From Amoebophrya sp. A120 (lineage: Eukaryota; Sar; Dinophyceae; Syndiniales; Amoebophryaceae): 64,000 nt of DNA. The position numbers and the translations under genes were made by a program. This document shows, in pieces, positions 45,801 to 56,093 of this stretch (positions are counted from its first letter, which is position 1; every line of letters begins with the position of its first letter). Below the pieces are notes generated by a model that had not been told where the DNA came from, made no database searches, and worked only from the letters and a program-made list of their open reading frames with translations. The stretch lies in the NCBI GenBank assembly GCA_905178155.1, contig CAJINV010000002.1, positions 3,107,515 to 3,171,514 of the forward strand. Reading direction: 5' to 3'.

Positions 45801-46156
45801 AGAGAGATCATTTTTGTCATGCAGAAACGCAATATCGAAAATCTAAATTAGGTATCCGACGGCAGTACGTGAACGAGAACGGTAAGGGCGGCATCATGAT
45901 GTTGATGTCCGATATGTGCCTGATCCGGCAGCCGGCGTGGCGCAAATGGGTGGAGATCTACGCCAAGGATTCGAACCGGCTGAAGCGCGATTTCGGCATC
46001 ACCTTCAAAGCCGCAACGGAGCTCGGCTGGGTCAAGCCGAAGCAGCCGGAGTCCTTCTGGGAGGGAGTGGTGATGAAGGTCAAGGCTATTCCGCAGATGA
46101 AATTGCGGGAGATCGCGGAGTTCGTCTGCTGCCGGGAGGAAACTTATTACCGATAG
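42808..46156 (+). CDS. Class I heme peroxidase, cytochrome c peroxidase-like
   Basis: Spliced 1641 nt, 546 residues, with two elements and six GT-AG introns (42901-43043, 43507-43663, 44428-44577, 44754-44915, 45251-45403, 45692-45851). Class I peroxidases reduce H2O2 using ascorbate or cytochrome c. Seen: distal region GPLYIRNCIHSSLTYNKHDG with Arg and His in place, then TGGLEGATMRFRPE; SFADAFALAAYVVIEVSGGP; proximal GGHSYGRCHQHISGYAGPW; LLNHEWKL, aligning with the radical-site Trp of cytochrome c peroxidase; MLMSDMCLIRQ with the proximal Asp. The distal Trp of RLAWH is replaced by Ile. The N-terminal 270 residues are an acidic Lys-rich extension of unknown role. ATG 42808 follows CAAG; stop TAG 46154-46156. 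Confidence 0.9.
43131..43399. mobile_element. Introner element, family IE-1
   Basis: 269 bp, starts TATGAAATGCAAAAATGTCT. Flanks CTCTT (43126-43130) and CGCTT (43400-43404); silent difference (GCT or GCG, Ala). Excision joins KGALVRET. Confidence 0.88.
43857..44360. mobile_element. Introner element, family IE-1, enlarged by internal insertion
   Basis: 504 bp, about twice the family length, with normal ends. Direct repeat GTCTT at 43852-43856 and 44361-44365. Roughly 240 bp of unrelated AT-richer sequence sits near 44015-44265. Excision still joins HKRSSIGW in frame. Confidence 0.9.
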
Positions 46157-48031
46157 ATAAGATTCATCGTTGAGAACTTTTCAAGTCCTCTGATCATTTT
46201 TCTCTACTTCGAGCGAAAACGTACATAGAAGCATGGTGTTGTATCTAGTGTATGATTTGCTTTAAAAAATCAGTGTTGTTTCGATCGTCCTGAAGAAGAT
46301 GAAGATGAACACAAGATGAACCTCCATGTGGTCGTGCTAAGATTCCTATCCAGGTGGTGGCTCTTTTAGCACGGTGGGTCGTTTCTAACTTCACTCGTTT
46401 CTTGTCTTAGTCTAATATTACATTTTTTCACTCATTGTTCTCTATCAAGTCTTCTAAATCAACTTCGTACTACACCAATTTTTAATCCTATTTTTCATGT
46501 TGACTTTTTTGCTGAGGTAACCGTATGAATCTGATTTTACCCGCCGAGACAAAAATCTTCATATCTCTGTTATGCTTACTTGGTAGTTGAAGGAGCAAGT
46601 GTCTGCTTGTAAACCACGATCTATTTTGAAAGGAAAAGAAAAAAATGGTGTTGACCCTTCGATTCGTATGAAGAACAACTCGAAGATCACCAGGTCAAGA
46701 AAAGGTCACTTCTTCCGCCTTCACTAGTTTAAAAACCGTATAAAGCTCGTTCTTCTACTTTGGGTAGCTGCTGGTGCGACTACAACACGACGTGAGTATT
46801 ACCACCAGCAGTAGAATGAGCAACTAGAAAACCAGAACCTCCGATAGGCGACAGGACCACGAGGAGCGGAAAGCGTTTCATTTATTTTCCAGAGACTTCG
46901 ACGCAAGAAGTCAAAGTCTCAATCTATTCTGTACAAAAAAATACAACGTCGCCCAATGAAAAATAAGGAAATGAAACCCCGTTATAAACTAGAATTTTGA
47001 AGAGCAGTATTAGGAGAGAGGAAATTGTCAAGGAAAACGAATAAAAAATCCAAAACAGTAAAAGGCGAAAAAACACGAATATTTCACGGTATGCAGCCGT
47101 CGATAGAAGATCCGTACTCGAATTTTATGAATAATTTTGTCAATCTTCAAGACGAGTCAGCTAAGCCACACAAAAACCAAATCACCAACTTCCGAAAAGA
47201 ACGCGAGTTGCCCACTGCAACAGCGGAGCGAGAACTAGACTGCATCACTTTACCATGCACGTTGAGGATGTTCTTTGCGACCACTCGTTGCAACTGCAAA
47301 AAGATCCAATAGAAGATCCCCGCCAAGAAGAGCAGCAAGTGTAGATGTTCATGTTGTGCCTGGTGCAGCTCCTTGAGCTTGTCTCACTCGTGTCATTGTA
47401 GCTGACCGACAAGATCCTAAGCTCCTTGTTGTAGCGGCTCTGGTCGTGATTTGAGCCTGCAACAAACGATCCATCTCGCCGCGCAGTCGTGACCATGGAT
47501 CGTTGCAAGAACAAACGATCCATCTCGCGCATAATTCGCCATCGTACAACCTCGTGAGTCATTCATGGGGTCGCAACATCTCATCGTCAACTCTGAGGTC
47601 GAGATACATTGACTTTTTTTTTTCAACTTCTCAACGACAAATTTTGATTTTCCATGTATTTCACATCAGGTTGCTTGCTTCTCTGTTATGCTGCATTCTT
47701 GAGGATAAACCATTTTTACACCTATTGCATCCAACTTTTACGCATCTCTCTCGCTGCTTCAGCGGCTGCCCAGAGCCTGGGTTAGTCTAGAAGTTTGATT
47801 TAGAAGTGCGATACAACTACGAAGAACTTTTAATACCATTCTACTAGCGACGAGAAATTGCAATCTATTTCAATTGCGATTGTTGTTTCACCCCGCAAAT
47901 AGAAATACTACACCTCGTAAACTAACTACCTGACATACATTTTATTGACCTGACTCGCTTCCACATCCACCCTCCTTCCTTTAGTCCTCTCAACCTGTAT
48001 TGATAAATCCCGAAACGAAAACACAAAAAAA
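46157..48031. other. Intergenic stretch
   Basis: About 1.9 kb, AT-rich. A 21-bp string around ACAAACGATCCATCTCGC occurs twice (near 47461 and 47510). An ORF at 47025-47312 lacks a good ATG and is not called. Confidence 0.55.
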
Positions 48032-49989
48032 ATGCCGAAGCCAGCTGGAGCTCATGACTTGCTCAAGGCCAAGAAGGCCGCGAAGGAACACAAGATTTCT
48101 GTTAAAATTGTCAAGAAAAAGGACGAGAAGGGAAGCAAGAATTTGAAATCGAAGTTGAAAGACGTGAAGAAATTGAAGTCGAAAATGGTGTTCAAGGACA
48201 CGAAAGAGAAGGGAAAAGATCCGAAATTTTCCAAGAAGGACAAAGACAAGGCGAAATTTGACAAGTTGAAATACGACAAGTTGAAGTACGACAAGAACAA
48301 GAAAATGAAGTACGATAAGGGCATGAAGGAGCTGAAGGACAAGGGCGCGAAGTTTGACAAGCTGTTCATGCAGCACTCGATGGCGTCGATTAAAAAGAAG
48401 AAAGGCGTGAAGACCGCAATGAAGAAAAAAGCCTCCACCTCCGGTGTAATTCAAAAGATCAAATCTTCCACGAAACTGTTCCGTCCGAACAAAAAGAAAA
48501 ACCGCGCGAAGCCGGGGGAGCGGGTGAAAGAAGCGATCAAGTTTTACCAAGAACAGGTGTGCCCGACGGAAAATCTGGTCCGCTTTTGTCACGCGAAAAA
48601 GTTCACTGCGCTGTGCTTGCAGAATTTCCGACAGGCGGCAGCTTCGGTGGGGAAAAGTGGTAAGAAGAAGGATGGCGCGGGTCATCTTTCGATGAAGAAA
48701 CACGATGGCCAGCAGGAAGAAGAAGAAGAACCCAGCAAGATCCGCGTTAAGGAGCTAGCTGTCGAGCATCTTCTAACCGTCACCGAGGAGCACATCCAGA
48801 AGCTGATCCAGAATTCCCAATCCTTCAGCTACTGCCGGGGCAACCAAACTTTACAGTCGAAGGATTTGCAGTTTGGGAAGATGAATTTAGAGAACAAATC
48901 CTCGAAAGTCACTATTCAAAATACCGCGCCGTTTCTAGATCCTATGCACTGCAAAAGCATCGCACTCGTATTGCAATCATGCATTACAGATTTCTTTCTT
49001 CAGCTCAATCAGCATTACAAATTTTATTTCTCATGCTGAGGAAATTTGTAATGCATTTATACGAGTGCGATACTTTTGCACTGGATAGACCCGAAAACGG
49101 AGCAAATCAACACGAAAACGCGGAACAAGCTGCAAGTCCTGTATTCCCCACAAAACAAGTGTCGTACTCGTATAAATGCATTACAAATTTTCTCAGCATG
49201 AGAACTTGACTTTGTCATGCTGTTTTACCTTAAGGACAAGAATTGTCGTGCATAGTTGGAAGTAGTAAGTACGAGTGCGATACTTGTTTTGCAATGCATA
49301 TCCTGCACGACGGCTCGATTGACGCCAGCCAGTGGTGGGATCCGGAATTGGATGAGAATTTCCAGCATTTGTGTGGTGGGAAGAAGGACAAAGACAAAGA
49401 TGTTGGGAAGAAGTGCGTGATCGCCTTTGACGACGGGACGGATTTTTTCGGAGGAGAAGCTTACCATGCAGATAAGGATCATTTCAAAGCCGGTACCGCT
49501 TCTTTTGATAAGAATTTCAAAGACGACAAAGACAACAAGCAGCTCCTGTTCAAAGACGTCAAAGACTTGAAATTTGCGAAGAAAGGAATGAAGACCCCAG
49601 CACTTTTGAACTCCTCGGAAAACCACTACACTTCCTCGAGCAGCAAGACAAGCACTATCAAGACCCACTTCCACCCGCCGGGGCAAACGAATCTCCAGAT
49701 CCCCTACGAGCTGAAGGAACTCCGTTTTCCGAATGACGCCGATATCCGAAAGTTATGCCATCGTGCCGGGGTCTTGCGCCTCGGCGGACAAATGAGCGTG
49801 ACGAGGTTACGGGCGGAATTCAAAGATTACTTCTTCAAGGTCTTGCAGAAGGCCAACATCTTGCGGGATTTCTGCGGCGAAAAGAAGACTCTGATGAAGA
49901 AGCACGTCACGGAGGCGTTGGGAGTGCTGGCGCGGAATAACTCCGGAGTGGGATCAGCCGCGAAGAGCAGCAGCAGTAAAAATGGCTGA
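48032..49989 (+). CDS. Fused histone H3-like and H4-like protein (histone doublet)
   Basis: Spliced 1644 nt, 547 residues, after removal of two elements. Residues 1-155 are a very Lys-rich tail with repeats such as KFDKLKYDKLKYDK. Residues about 158-285 match histone H3: KPGERVKEAIKFYQ (H3 RPGTVALREIRRYQ), TENLVRFCHAKKFTALCLQ (H3 TELLIRKLPFQRLVREIAQ), then after a 40-residue insert AVEHLLTVTEEHIQKLIQ and NQTLQSKDLQF (H3 VTIMPKDIQL). Residues about 455-528 match H4: DADIRKLCHRAGVLRLGG (H4 KPAIRRLARRGGVKRISG), YFFKVLQKANILRDF, KKTLMKKHVTEALGVLAR. The two folds are joined by about 170 mostly charged residues. Fused histones are known in Marseilleviridae; I recall none of this order in a cellular genome. 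ATG 48032 follows a run of A; stop TGA 49987-49989. Confidence 0.82.
48943..49087. mobile_element. Introner element, family IE-2
   Basis: 145 bp, ends GCACTGGATA. Flanks GATCC (48938-48942) and GACCC (49088-49092); silent difference (GAT or GAC, Asp). Excision joins FLDPKTEQ in the linker between the two histone folds. Confidence 0.88.
49142..49300. mobile_element. Introner element, family IE-2
   Basis: 159 bp, starts TATTCCCCACAAAACAAGTG, ends TACTTGTTTTGCAATGCATA. Direct repeat TCCTG at 49137-49141 and 49301-49305. Only 54 bp after the previous element; excision joins LQVLHDGS. Confidence 0.9.
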
Positions 49990-50570
49990 GTGGCTCCAGA
50001 GATCCGAGAAACACTTTTGGCGGAGTTTTACTAGAAGCAAAACCGCCATACCAGATATCCACACTGTGAGCGATTCCAGTGTGTGCTTATGGGAAACAGA
50101 AGAAGATGAATTTTTTGTACAATCTGACAGCAAGAATGGACGTTTTCTACACATCATACTATGACGTAGAAAACGCAAAGCAAAATCACATGACAAAAAA
50201 TCATAAAAACGAAAACCGCCTTCTGCGAAGAACAAATTGGATGCCGCGGAGGGGTTTTGAAAAAGCCGACCGAAAACGACTTTTACACCGGGAAACAATA
50301 AAAAAACGCTGTGCAAAACACGAACATACACAATTACATGGGTAAGCATACAGAAAAAACGAAAATGCAAAAAACCGACAAAAAGCGAAGACACCGTGGT
50401 GCAAAACAACCAGCCCGATGCCGATGCCCCGCAAGGAACTACAACCGAAAAACACCACCTGCAACAGACAAGAACGTCGTGCCACGCCGGGACGATCATG
50501 ACCGCCGACCGCAGCTACCAGAAGGTCTACGAGGATCACGATTGCCAGTTTTGAAAAACATCAGTGCAAC
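49990..50570. other. Uncertain stretch, possible upstream exons
   Basis: Short open frames read through here, for example one ending GTIMTADRSYQKVYEDHD near 50540. They could be upstream exons of the possible histone-fold gene at 50580-50896, but I cannot fix splice sites or a start. Confidence 0.35.
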
Positions 50571-50579
50571 CCCGACGAG

Positions 50580-50896
50580 CGACAAGACAAGTAGGTTCCA
50601 GAATGAAAGGACAAACGCGAGCGCAGCGGCAACTGGCGGTACTATTGATTGTGAAGGAAGCAAGAAACTGCACGTTAAGGACAGGCCGTGTATTGCAGGA
50701 GCTTGCCGATGCTGCCGTTTTGGTTTTACAAGACCACATTTTCGAGCCTGTTGTGGAGAGGAACACCGAGAAAATTGATGCCTCCACAGACGGGTACGGA
50801 CCGAAGTGTGAAGATATGGGAAGAAGACGAAAACGAGACAAACTTTTTGTCACGTTTCTATATATCACTGACCAGGAATTCAAAAAACTTCGTTAG
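50580..50896 (+). CDS. Possible H2A-like histone-fold protein, 5' end unclear
   Basis: One frame reads a basic start (RRATRQVGSRMKGQTRAQRQ) then LRTGRVLQELADAAVLVL, HIFEPVVERNTEK, a short insert, and FVTFLYITDQEFKKLR, stop TAG 50894-50896. The ATG at 50603 gives 97 residues. The last block resembles the H2A C-terminal helix (LQLAIRNDEELNKLL) and the preceding helix resembles its alpha-2. The match is weak and an opposing ORF covers the same bases. Its position 0.6 kb behind the H3-H4 doublet is the main reason to take it seriously. Confidence 0.32.
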
Positions 50897-51479
50897 AGTT
50901 GTTTACCAACTTGGACGTTTTACTAGCCATAACCTGCAACACCTTTTGGAAAAAATCTAAAACGTTTAAGTCACAGCATATTTTTCATGAAACTGCGAAA
51001 AAAAAATGAAAAATCAAATTATGTTGCCAGAAAGTAGAAGAAGAAGTCGACGTTACCTATGAAGAAGCTTATTTCCCTGGAATTCTCTTACTGTACCAAA
51101 CCCAGAGGCATCGCCAGAACACGTTCACTCGTTCCAAGATTTCTAAAAGGCACAGCCGCGCGGAGCACTCGAAAGCGTTTTTGGATGCAAGCGTGTTAGA
51201 AGTAGTGTGTAAAGAGGAACAAGCGGCAGTAAGAGCCAGAGAACGAAGGTGAAGGTCAACCTCAGAAACTTTTTTAGACAGAATTACATGTCTGCGAGTG
51301 CGAAAATGAAGAAAAAACAATAATCAGATGAAGTGAAAGCGCTTCCAGTGGTGGTTGCTGAAATGGCTTTGCGAAGGGAAGAATGTCTATGACGTCGATC
51401 TTGGCACTCCACTTGTGTTCCCGGTGTGTCTTAAGCTGGTCGCTTTTCTGTAGCATTGTGGCTCCCCGTCTCGGCATGT
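50897..51479. other. Intergenic stretch
   Basis: About 0.6 kb with nothing recognised; base composition is ordinary until it changes sharply near 51480. Confidence 0.5.
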
Positions 51480-52960
51480 AGCGCATCGACGTCGCCGATA
51501 CCCCGCTACGTAGGGGGGAGCTCCGAGGTTTTTGCCTGGGGCCGATGGCTTCTCATGGCTGGAGACATCCTGGCGCCGCCTTATTGCCGCGGCCCCTTCT
51601 CTTCGGTTGGAGTGTGGGCGCCCGTATACGATGGGCCCGCCCGGGTATGTGCTTGCTCCTGTTTTCTCTGTTCCAGGAATCGGCAAGGGCGCAAGAAGCA
51701 GCCGCCCAAGCGCGGAAGGGTGTGGCCTGTTGGGTGGCCAAGGGGGCCCGGGTTGTCTCCCCAGGCCCCACCGCTACGACGCCCTCTTGAAGAGGTTCGA
51801 CAAAATGCAGGACAGCATGGAATTCCAGAAGGCCGCCCTGCAGACGGAAGTGATGAACTGGCGCAACTTGTTTGAGCCGGAAGGGGGTAAAGTGGTGACA
51901 TGGCAACCCCGGCGGCGCCTACCGCATTGGGGCCGAGCCAGCGAGCCCCGCGGGCTTGGCGGGGCTTGCAACTGGTGGCCCCGGGGCGGTCGCCGTAATG
52001 CGGCCCTGGGGCCGGGGCATCGGGGTGGCGCGCCTGTGTGTGCCCGAGCGGCCGCGCGCTCTATGTCGCCCGCCCGACAGGCTGCGGCCGGCGCGTCTGT
52101 CCTCGTCCAAGCCGCGGCAGCTCCTGTTTCCCATGCCAGGGCCAGGCGCGCAGACAGCGGCGCCGAAGCCCAAGCGGTTTCCTTCGGCCCCCGGGATAAC
52201 GAAAGAGAAACTGCGCAACTCATCCCAGGCCGGTCGCCGCCGCTGCGTGCTAGCTTCCTTCGCGGGCGCCCGCATTCCTTGGGCCCGCCCCCCCCCGTCC
52301 GCGGTCCGCCGGGCGGGCGGGCTGGATGGTGGGCCTTTGGGTTCCTCGTCGGTCGCTCGGCCGACCTTGATTGGCGCCCGCGCGCCCGCCCCTTGGGCCC
52401 GGCCGCCCGTAGGCCGTTGCTTGCGCTTGCCGGGCCTGCCGCTGAGCCCCGGCGCCGCGGGCTTGTGTGTGTTTGTAATGTTCCTACCGAGCCGGCGGGC
52501 GCCGGCCAACCAGAAATGTGGTGCGTGTGCGCAGTGGGCCGCGGCTGGCTGGCGCGGTTTGGCCGGCCCGGCTGCCCGATAGCCCCCCGCCTCCCCCCCG
52601 TTTGATTGTTTGGCACCAATGGGGCCCTCCGGCGCATTTTTTCTTTTATTCTTTGTTCTTATCTATGCAGCCACTAGCGCCCGCGGAACGAACATGATCG
52701 CGTGTCCCGGCCTCGCAGGGAGTGGCCCCTGCGTTCGATGCGTAGGTACCGGGGGAGGGTCGCGTGACCAGCCACACGTATGGCCAGCCTCTCATGTTCT
52801 CGAGCTCCTGAAGCGTGTCGGCCGCGCCGCCCCCCTGTAATTCTTTTCTGCGCATATTTCTCACTACAGACATCCGCTTTGGTACTTGCATTCACCTGTA
52901 TGTGCAGGCGCCTATTCCCTGGGCGAAAGTCTAGGAGGCTTCCTCATGGCCCCGTGGTGG
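51480..52960. other. GC-rich island with long overlapping ORFs
   Basis: Base composition is far richer in G and C than the flanks and has runs of C and G. ORFs are open on both strands (for example 51532-52605 + and 51774-52637 -), as expected of GC-rich DNA, so neither is called. One short piece, RFDKMQDSMEFQKAAL and following NWRNLFEPEGG (51790-51890 +), preceded by an acceptor-like TTTTCTCTGTTCCAG (51660-51675), looks like a true exon. No TIR found at the edges. Confidence 0.5.
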
Positions 52961-53277
52961 ATAATATTGCGGCGCCATTGAGTGCGGGCTTTTGGTGAAT
53001 ATTGTTCTGGCGCTTGAATTTCGAAGAGCGTTCTTGCGTTGCAAGGAAGAGGCCCCTCCGCCTGTCGTTTCCTCTGGGATCACGTTTGTTTTTGTGGGTT
53101 TTGATTTTCGTGTCTGTGTAGTCCCGCAGCTCTTCTTCCACTAGAAGCGATTCTTGCGAGGTCTTCGTCAACGTTCAGACTAAAGTACTTATTAGAATTT
53201 CGACGAGTATGTTCATGTTGTGATCGCACAGGCTGCATCAAACTCCTCTTATTTTTATCTCCTCTGGTCCACAAAAG

Positions 53278-54870
53278 ATGGCTCCGCTCCACTCGTCCGT
53301 TCGTTCTGTTTTGTGCCTCTACTTACTCCAGTTGCTGGAAACGGCGATCCCAGTTCACACAGCCGCTGCGGGTCCAACCTACTTCAATATTGGAGACGAT
53401 GAACAGGGGCCACCGTGGCGAGGAATTAGTGCGCGATGTGCTGCGACCCCGAGCACTTCTTCTGCGCAGGAACTGACTTGTCCCAGCAATAACAACATTC
53501 CCATTCTCTCTACGACCGGTACTAGCCCTAGCAGTCTCTCGCCTAAGACGGTCTGCGGTAGTGCTAGCAGCGCCAGCAGCCCGAGGACCGCAACCCATGC
53601 GAGACCACGGGGAGGTGGCCGTACTAGAAATGGAGTTTCGACCAACACCGGCGTGGTGCAACACAAGCGACCCCGAGTTCTCGCACTGGTCGGCGGCTTG
53701 GCGACGCTGTCGTACATTCTGAGCGGGGGAAAGACGAGCGGCTCTTCGTACGGCGGAGTGAATACAGGAGTCGGCAGCTCTTGTCATCCCGCGTGCTCCT
53801 CGGTGTTTGCAGACGCATCTTCTTCACGCGATGGTGGTGTCGCACAACTTCCAAGAACCTCTGACGACAGTGAAACAACAGCTTTCCTGGATCTAGAAAA
53901 AGCGAATCGGTTCAAAGACGAAAAACTGCAGCAGGCCAGGAAGCTGTTCGCGAAATTGAAACAGGATGAACAGCAGTTACAGCAGTCTGAAACGGCAATC
54001 GAAGTGGAAAAAATCGCAGAGAAATCGATCGAGGAACTAGAAAAATTTGCGGAAAAAGCGGAGAGAGAAATCACTTCCGAATACCAAGACAACGTCAAAC
54101 CCTTTGTCAAAAAGGAAGCAAAAGCCGCCGAGACTTTCCTGCGAAAAGCGAAGCAGTCCGCGTCAGCCTTTTCCACCAATTTCTCCTCCACCTGGACCTG
54201 CCCGGACCCGGTTTCGATCCAAGATCCCAAAGTGAAAGACACGTTTGACATTGAAAAACTACAAGGCACCTACAAAGAACTCTTCCTCCACGACTTCACG
54301 CAGTACCCTGCGTGCGTCAAAGGCCCGTCTTGTGTGCAGTCGGTGAAGTATTTGGACAAAGAAAATCCGTTTCTGTTGCACGACAAGTTCACGCTTGCCT
54401 GTTTCGACAAGCCGTACGCCTCCGACCTGAAGTTCGAACTCAATACCTCTACTCCGGGGATTTTCACGGGAAAATGGAACGCGGTGACGGGGGGCCTGAG
54501 GATTCCGGACACGGTCGTGGCGTTTAAGGAGCAAGAAGAAGACGATGAGAACATGAACAACGAAGGTGAGCAGGATGTCGGTGATAAGGTTAAAGAAACG
54601 AGCACAGTCGTTCTTTCTCGTCCGAAGCTGCAGTACAAGTGGGTGATCGAACTCCAGTGTGTGGATTTGAAACAAGTTTCCTCGCACATCCCCAGCGACT
54701 ACGCTTTTTTCGTCGGAATTAACTTCTACGCGAAGGACGACACGCCGGAAATCCGGGCGGAGATGCTGGCGGCGGCGAAGGAGCGGGGCATTGATGCGTA
54801 CATGTACGGAAAACCGTTTGGGCTGTACGAAGTGCCCCACCCGGATACGTGCTGGTACAATAAGGATTGA
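53278..54870 (+). CDS. Secreted protein with C-terminal lipocalin-like domain
   Basis: Single-exon, 530 residues. The start MAPLHSSVRSVLCLYLLQLL looks like a signal peptide. Residues 35-200 are Ser/Thr/Gly-rich. Residues about 205-300 form a charged coiled coil (EKANRFKDEKLQQARKLF to KKEAKAAETFLRKAK). The last 220 residues have the layout of a lipocalin or violaxanthin de-epoxidase-like barrel: DIEKLQGTYKELFLHDFTQY, paired Cys (CVKGPSC), FTLACFDKP, PGIFTGKWNAVTGGL, YKWVIELQC, FFVGINFYAKDD, and a final Cys. Ligand unknown. Other barrels of this type cannot be excluded. ATG follows AAAG; stop TGA 54868-54870. No elements or introns. Confidence 0.62.
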   Translation: MAPLHSSVRSVLCLYLLQLLETAIPVHTAAAGPTYFNIGDDEQGPPWRGISARCAATPSTSSAQELTCPSNNNIPILSTTGTSPSSLSPKTVCGSASSASSPRTATHARPRGGGRTRNGVSTNTGVVQHKRPRVLALVGGLATLSYILSGGKTSGSSYGGVNTGVGSSCHPACSSVFADASSSRDGGVAQLPRTSDDSETTAFLDLEKANRFKDEKLQQARKLFAKLKQDEQQLQQSETAIEVEKIAEKSIEELEKFAEKAEREITSEYQDNVKPFVKKEAKAAETFLRKAKQSASAFSTNFSSTWTCPDPVSIQDPKVKDTFDIEKLQGTYKELFLHDFTQYPACVKGPSCVQSVKYLDKENPFLLHDKFTLACFDKPYASDLKFELNTSTPGIFTGKWNAVTGGLRIPDTVVAFKEQEEDDENMNNEGEQDVGDKVKETSTVVLSRPKLQYKWVIELQCVDLKQVSSHIPSDYAFFVGINFYAKDDTPEIRAEMLAAAKERGIDAYMYGKPFGLYEVPHPDTCWYNKD

Positions 54871-56093
54871 GCTCATGATGAAGATCTTCAACTCGTCGGA
54901 CAGAGAAAGGCGAGGGAACTGCAGCTGCTTCTAGTGGGATGATGAACTAGAACTAGCAGAGGCCTACTTGCTGTGCTGGTTCTGGCGGGAAGGCATGATA
55001 AAGTTTTGGTGATGAGCCGAGTGTAATGAAAAACGTTGCGACTGTTACTGCTCTCGTGTACAAAAAGCGTGGTTGGTGTAACATAGATATGCTCAACGGC
55101 TCTGACAATGGTGCGAAATCCACACGATAAGCGTTTCCGTTTCTGTTTGCTAAAAAAGAATACAGGCTACTTCCCGTAGTAAGTAGTACACTTGTATTTA
55201 TATTGCGTTTGAGAAAAAAATGAAACTCCAGTCAAGAACATGAGAACATGACACGACGTTGACGTCGTCCAAATTTTGCTCATCTTCATGAGGCCACCGC
55301 CAGGAGATTGTAATAAAGAGATATCGATGACGACGTCATGAAGACAGTAAGTCGTGACACGGCTGTTGAATTTCTCTTGCGTCCAACGACGATGAAGATC
55401 TTCTTTATTCGCCCCAGAGATTCCATTGATGCACCGCAGACACTGCAGTCGCGAGAAGATCCCCGAAGACGATCCACGACCGTGACGACCGTTTTAACGC
55501 GTTGCATAGAGTAGTTTTTCAAGTTTTGGTGCATCGAACAGTATTACAGCAAAGAGGTCTTGTGCTGAGTGACCGCCTCCTGGTCGTTTTGCCTCGGGGT
55601 TACCTTTTTCTCATGGTACGAGACATCAGTTACAGCTACAGGCCGAAGTACCAAAAGGGTACTAAGCAGGTAGAAAAAAGATCTCCCGTGACTTCTAAGA
55701 CTATTATTTTTTTTCAACGTCAAATAACGATAAACGGTAATGAAAAACAAGCACTCGGCGTACAAAATTCGTTTTTTGTCCTGATAAATATGTACTCGGC
55801 AGCATTGTAAGATCATTTTTCCTTCAAGTTCAACATGAAGATTCCGACGGGCGCTTGAAAAGAAAACGACAAGACGTAGCGATACCAGGTTTCTACTGGC
55901 AGTAGCAAGACAAGAATCTGAATCATTTATCACGTTGTCGTCAACGTAAGTATGCAGTTACAACAAGTGTAGTGCAAGTCCAAGTGAAAAATCGTGAAAA
56001 AGATCTTTTTTTTCGTTCTACAAGCCGGTGTCGGTTTGTCTTTCTCGTTGTCCCATTTACAAGAAAATACATAAGACCGTTCCTTTCATCAAA
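54871..56093. other. Intergenic stretch
   Basis: About 1.2 kb without a gene that I can support. The frame of the next gene is open upstream to 56028 but the first ATG is at 56094. Confidence 0.55.

Noticed and set aside
47025-47312. 95-codon + ORF in an intergenic region
   Set aside because: It starts with a non-ATG codon, has no recognisable motif and no supporting splice or element evidence.
51774-52637. 287-codon ORF on the - strand in the GC-rich island
   Set aside because: The + strand has an equally long ORF over the same bases; both follow from very high GC with few stop codons, and the residues are low-complexity Ala/Gly/Pro/Arg.
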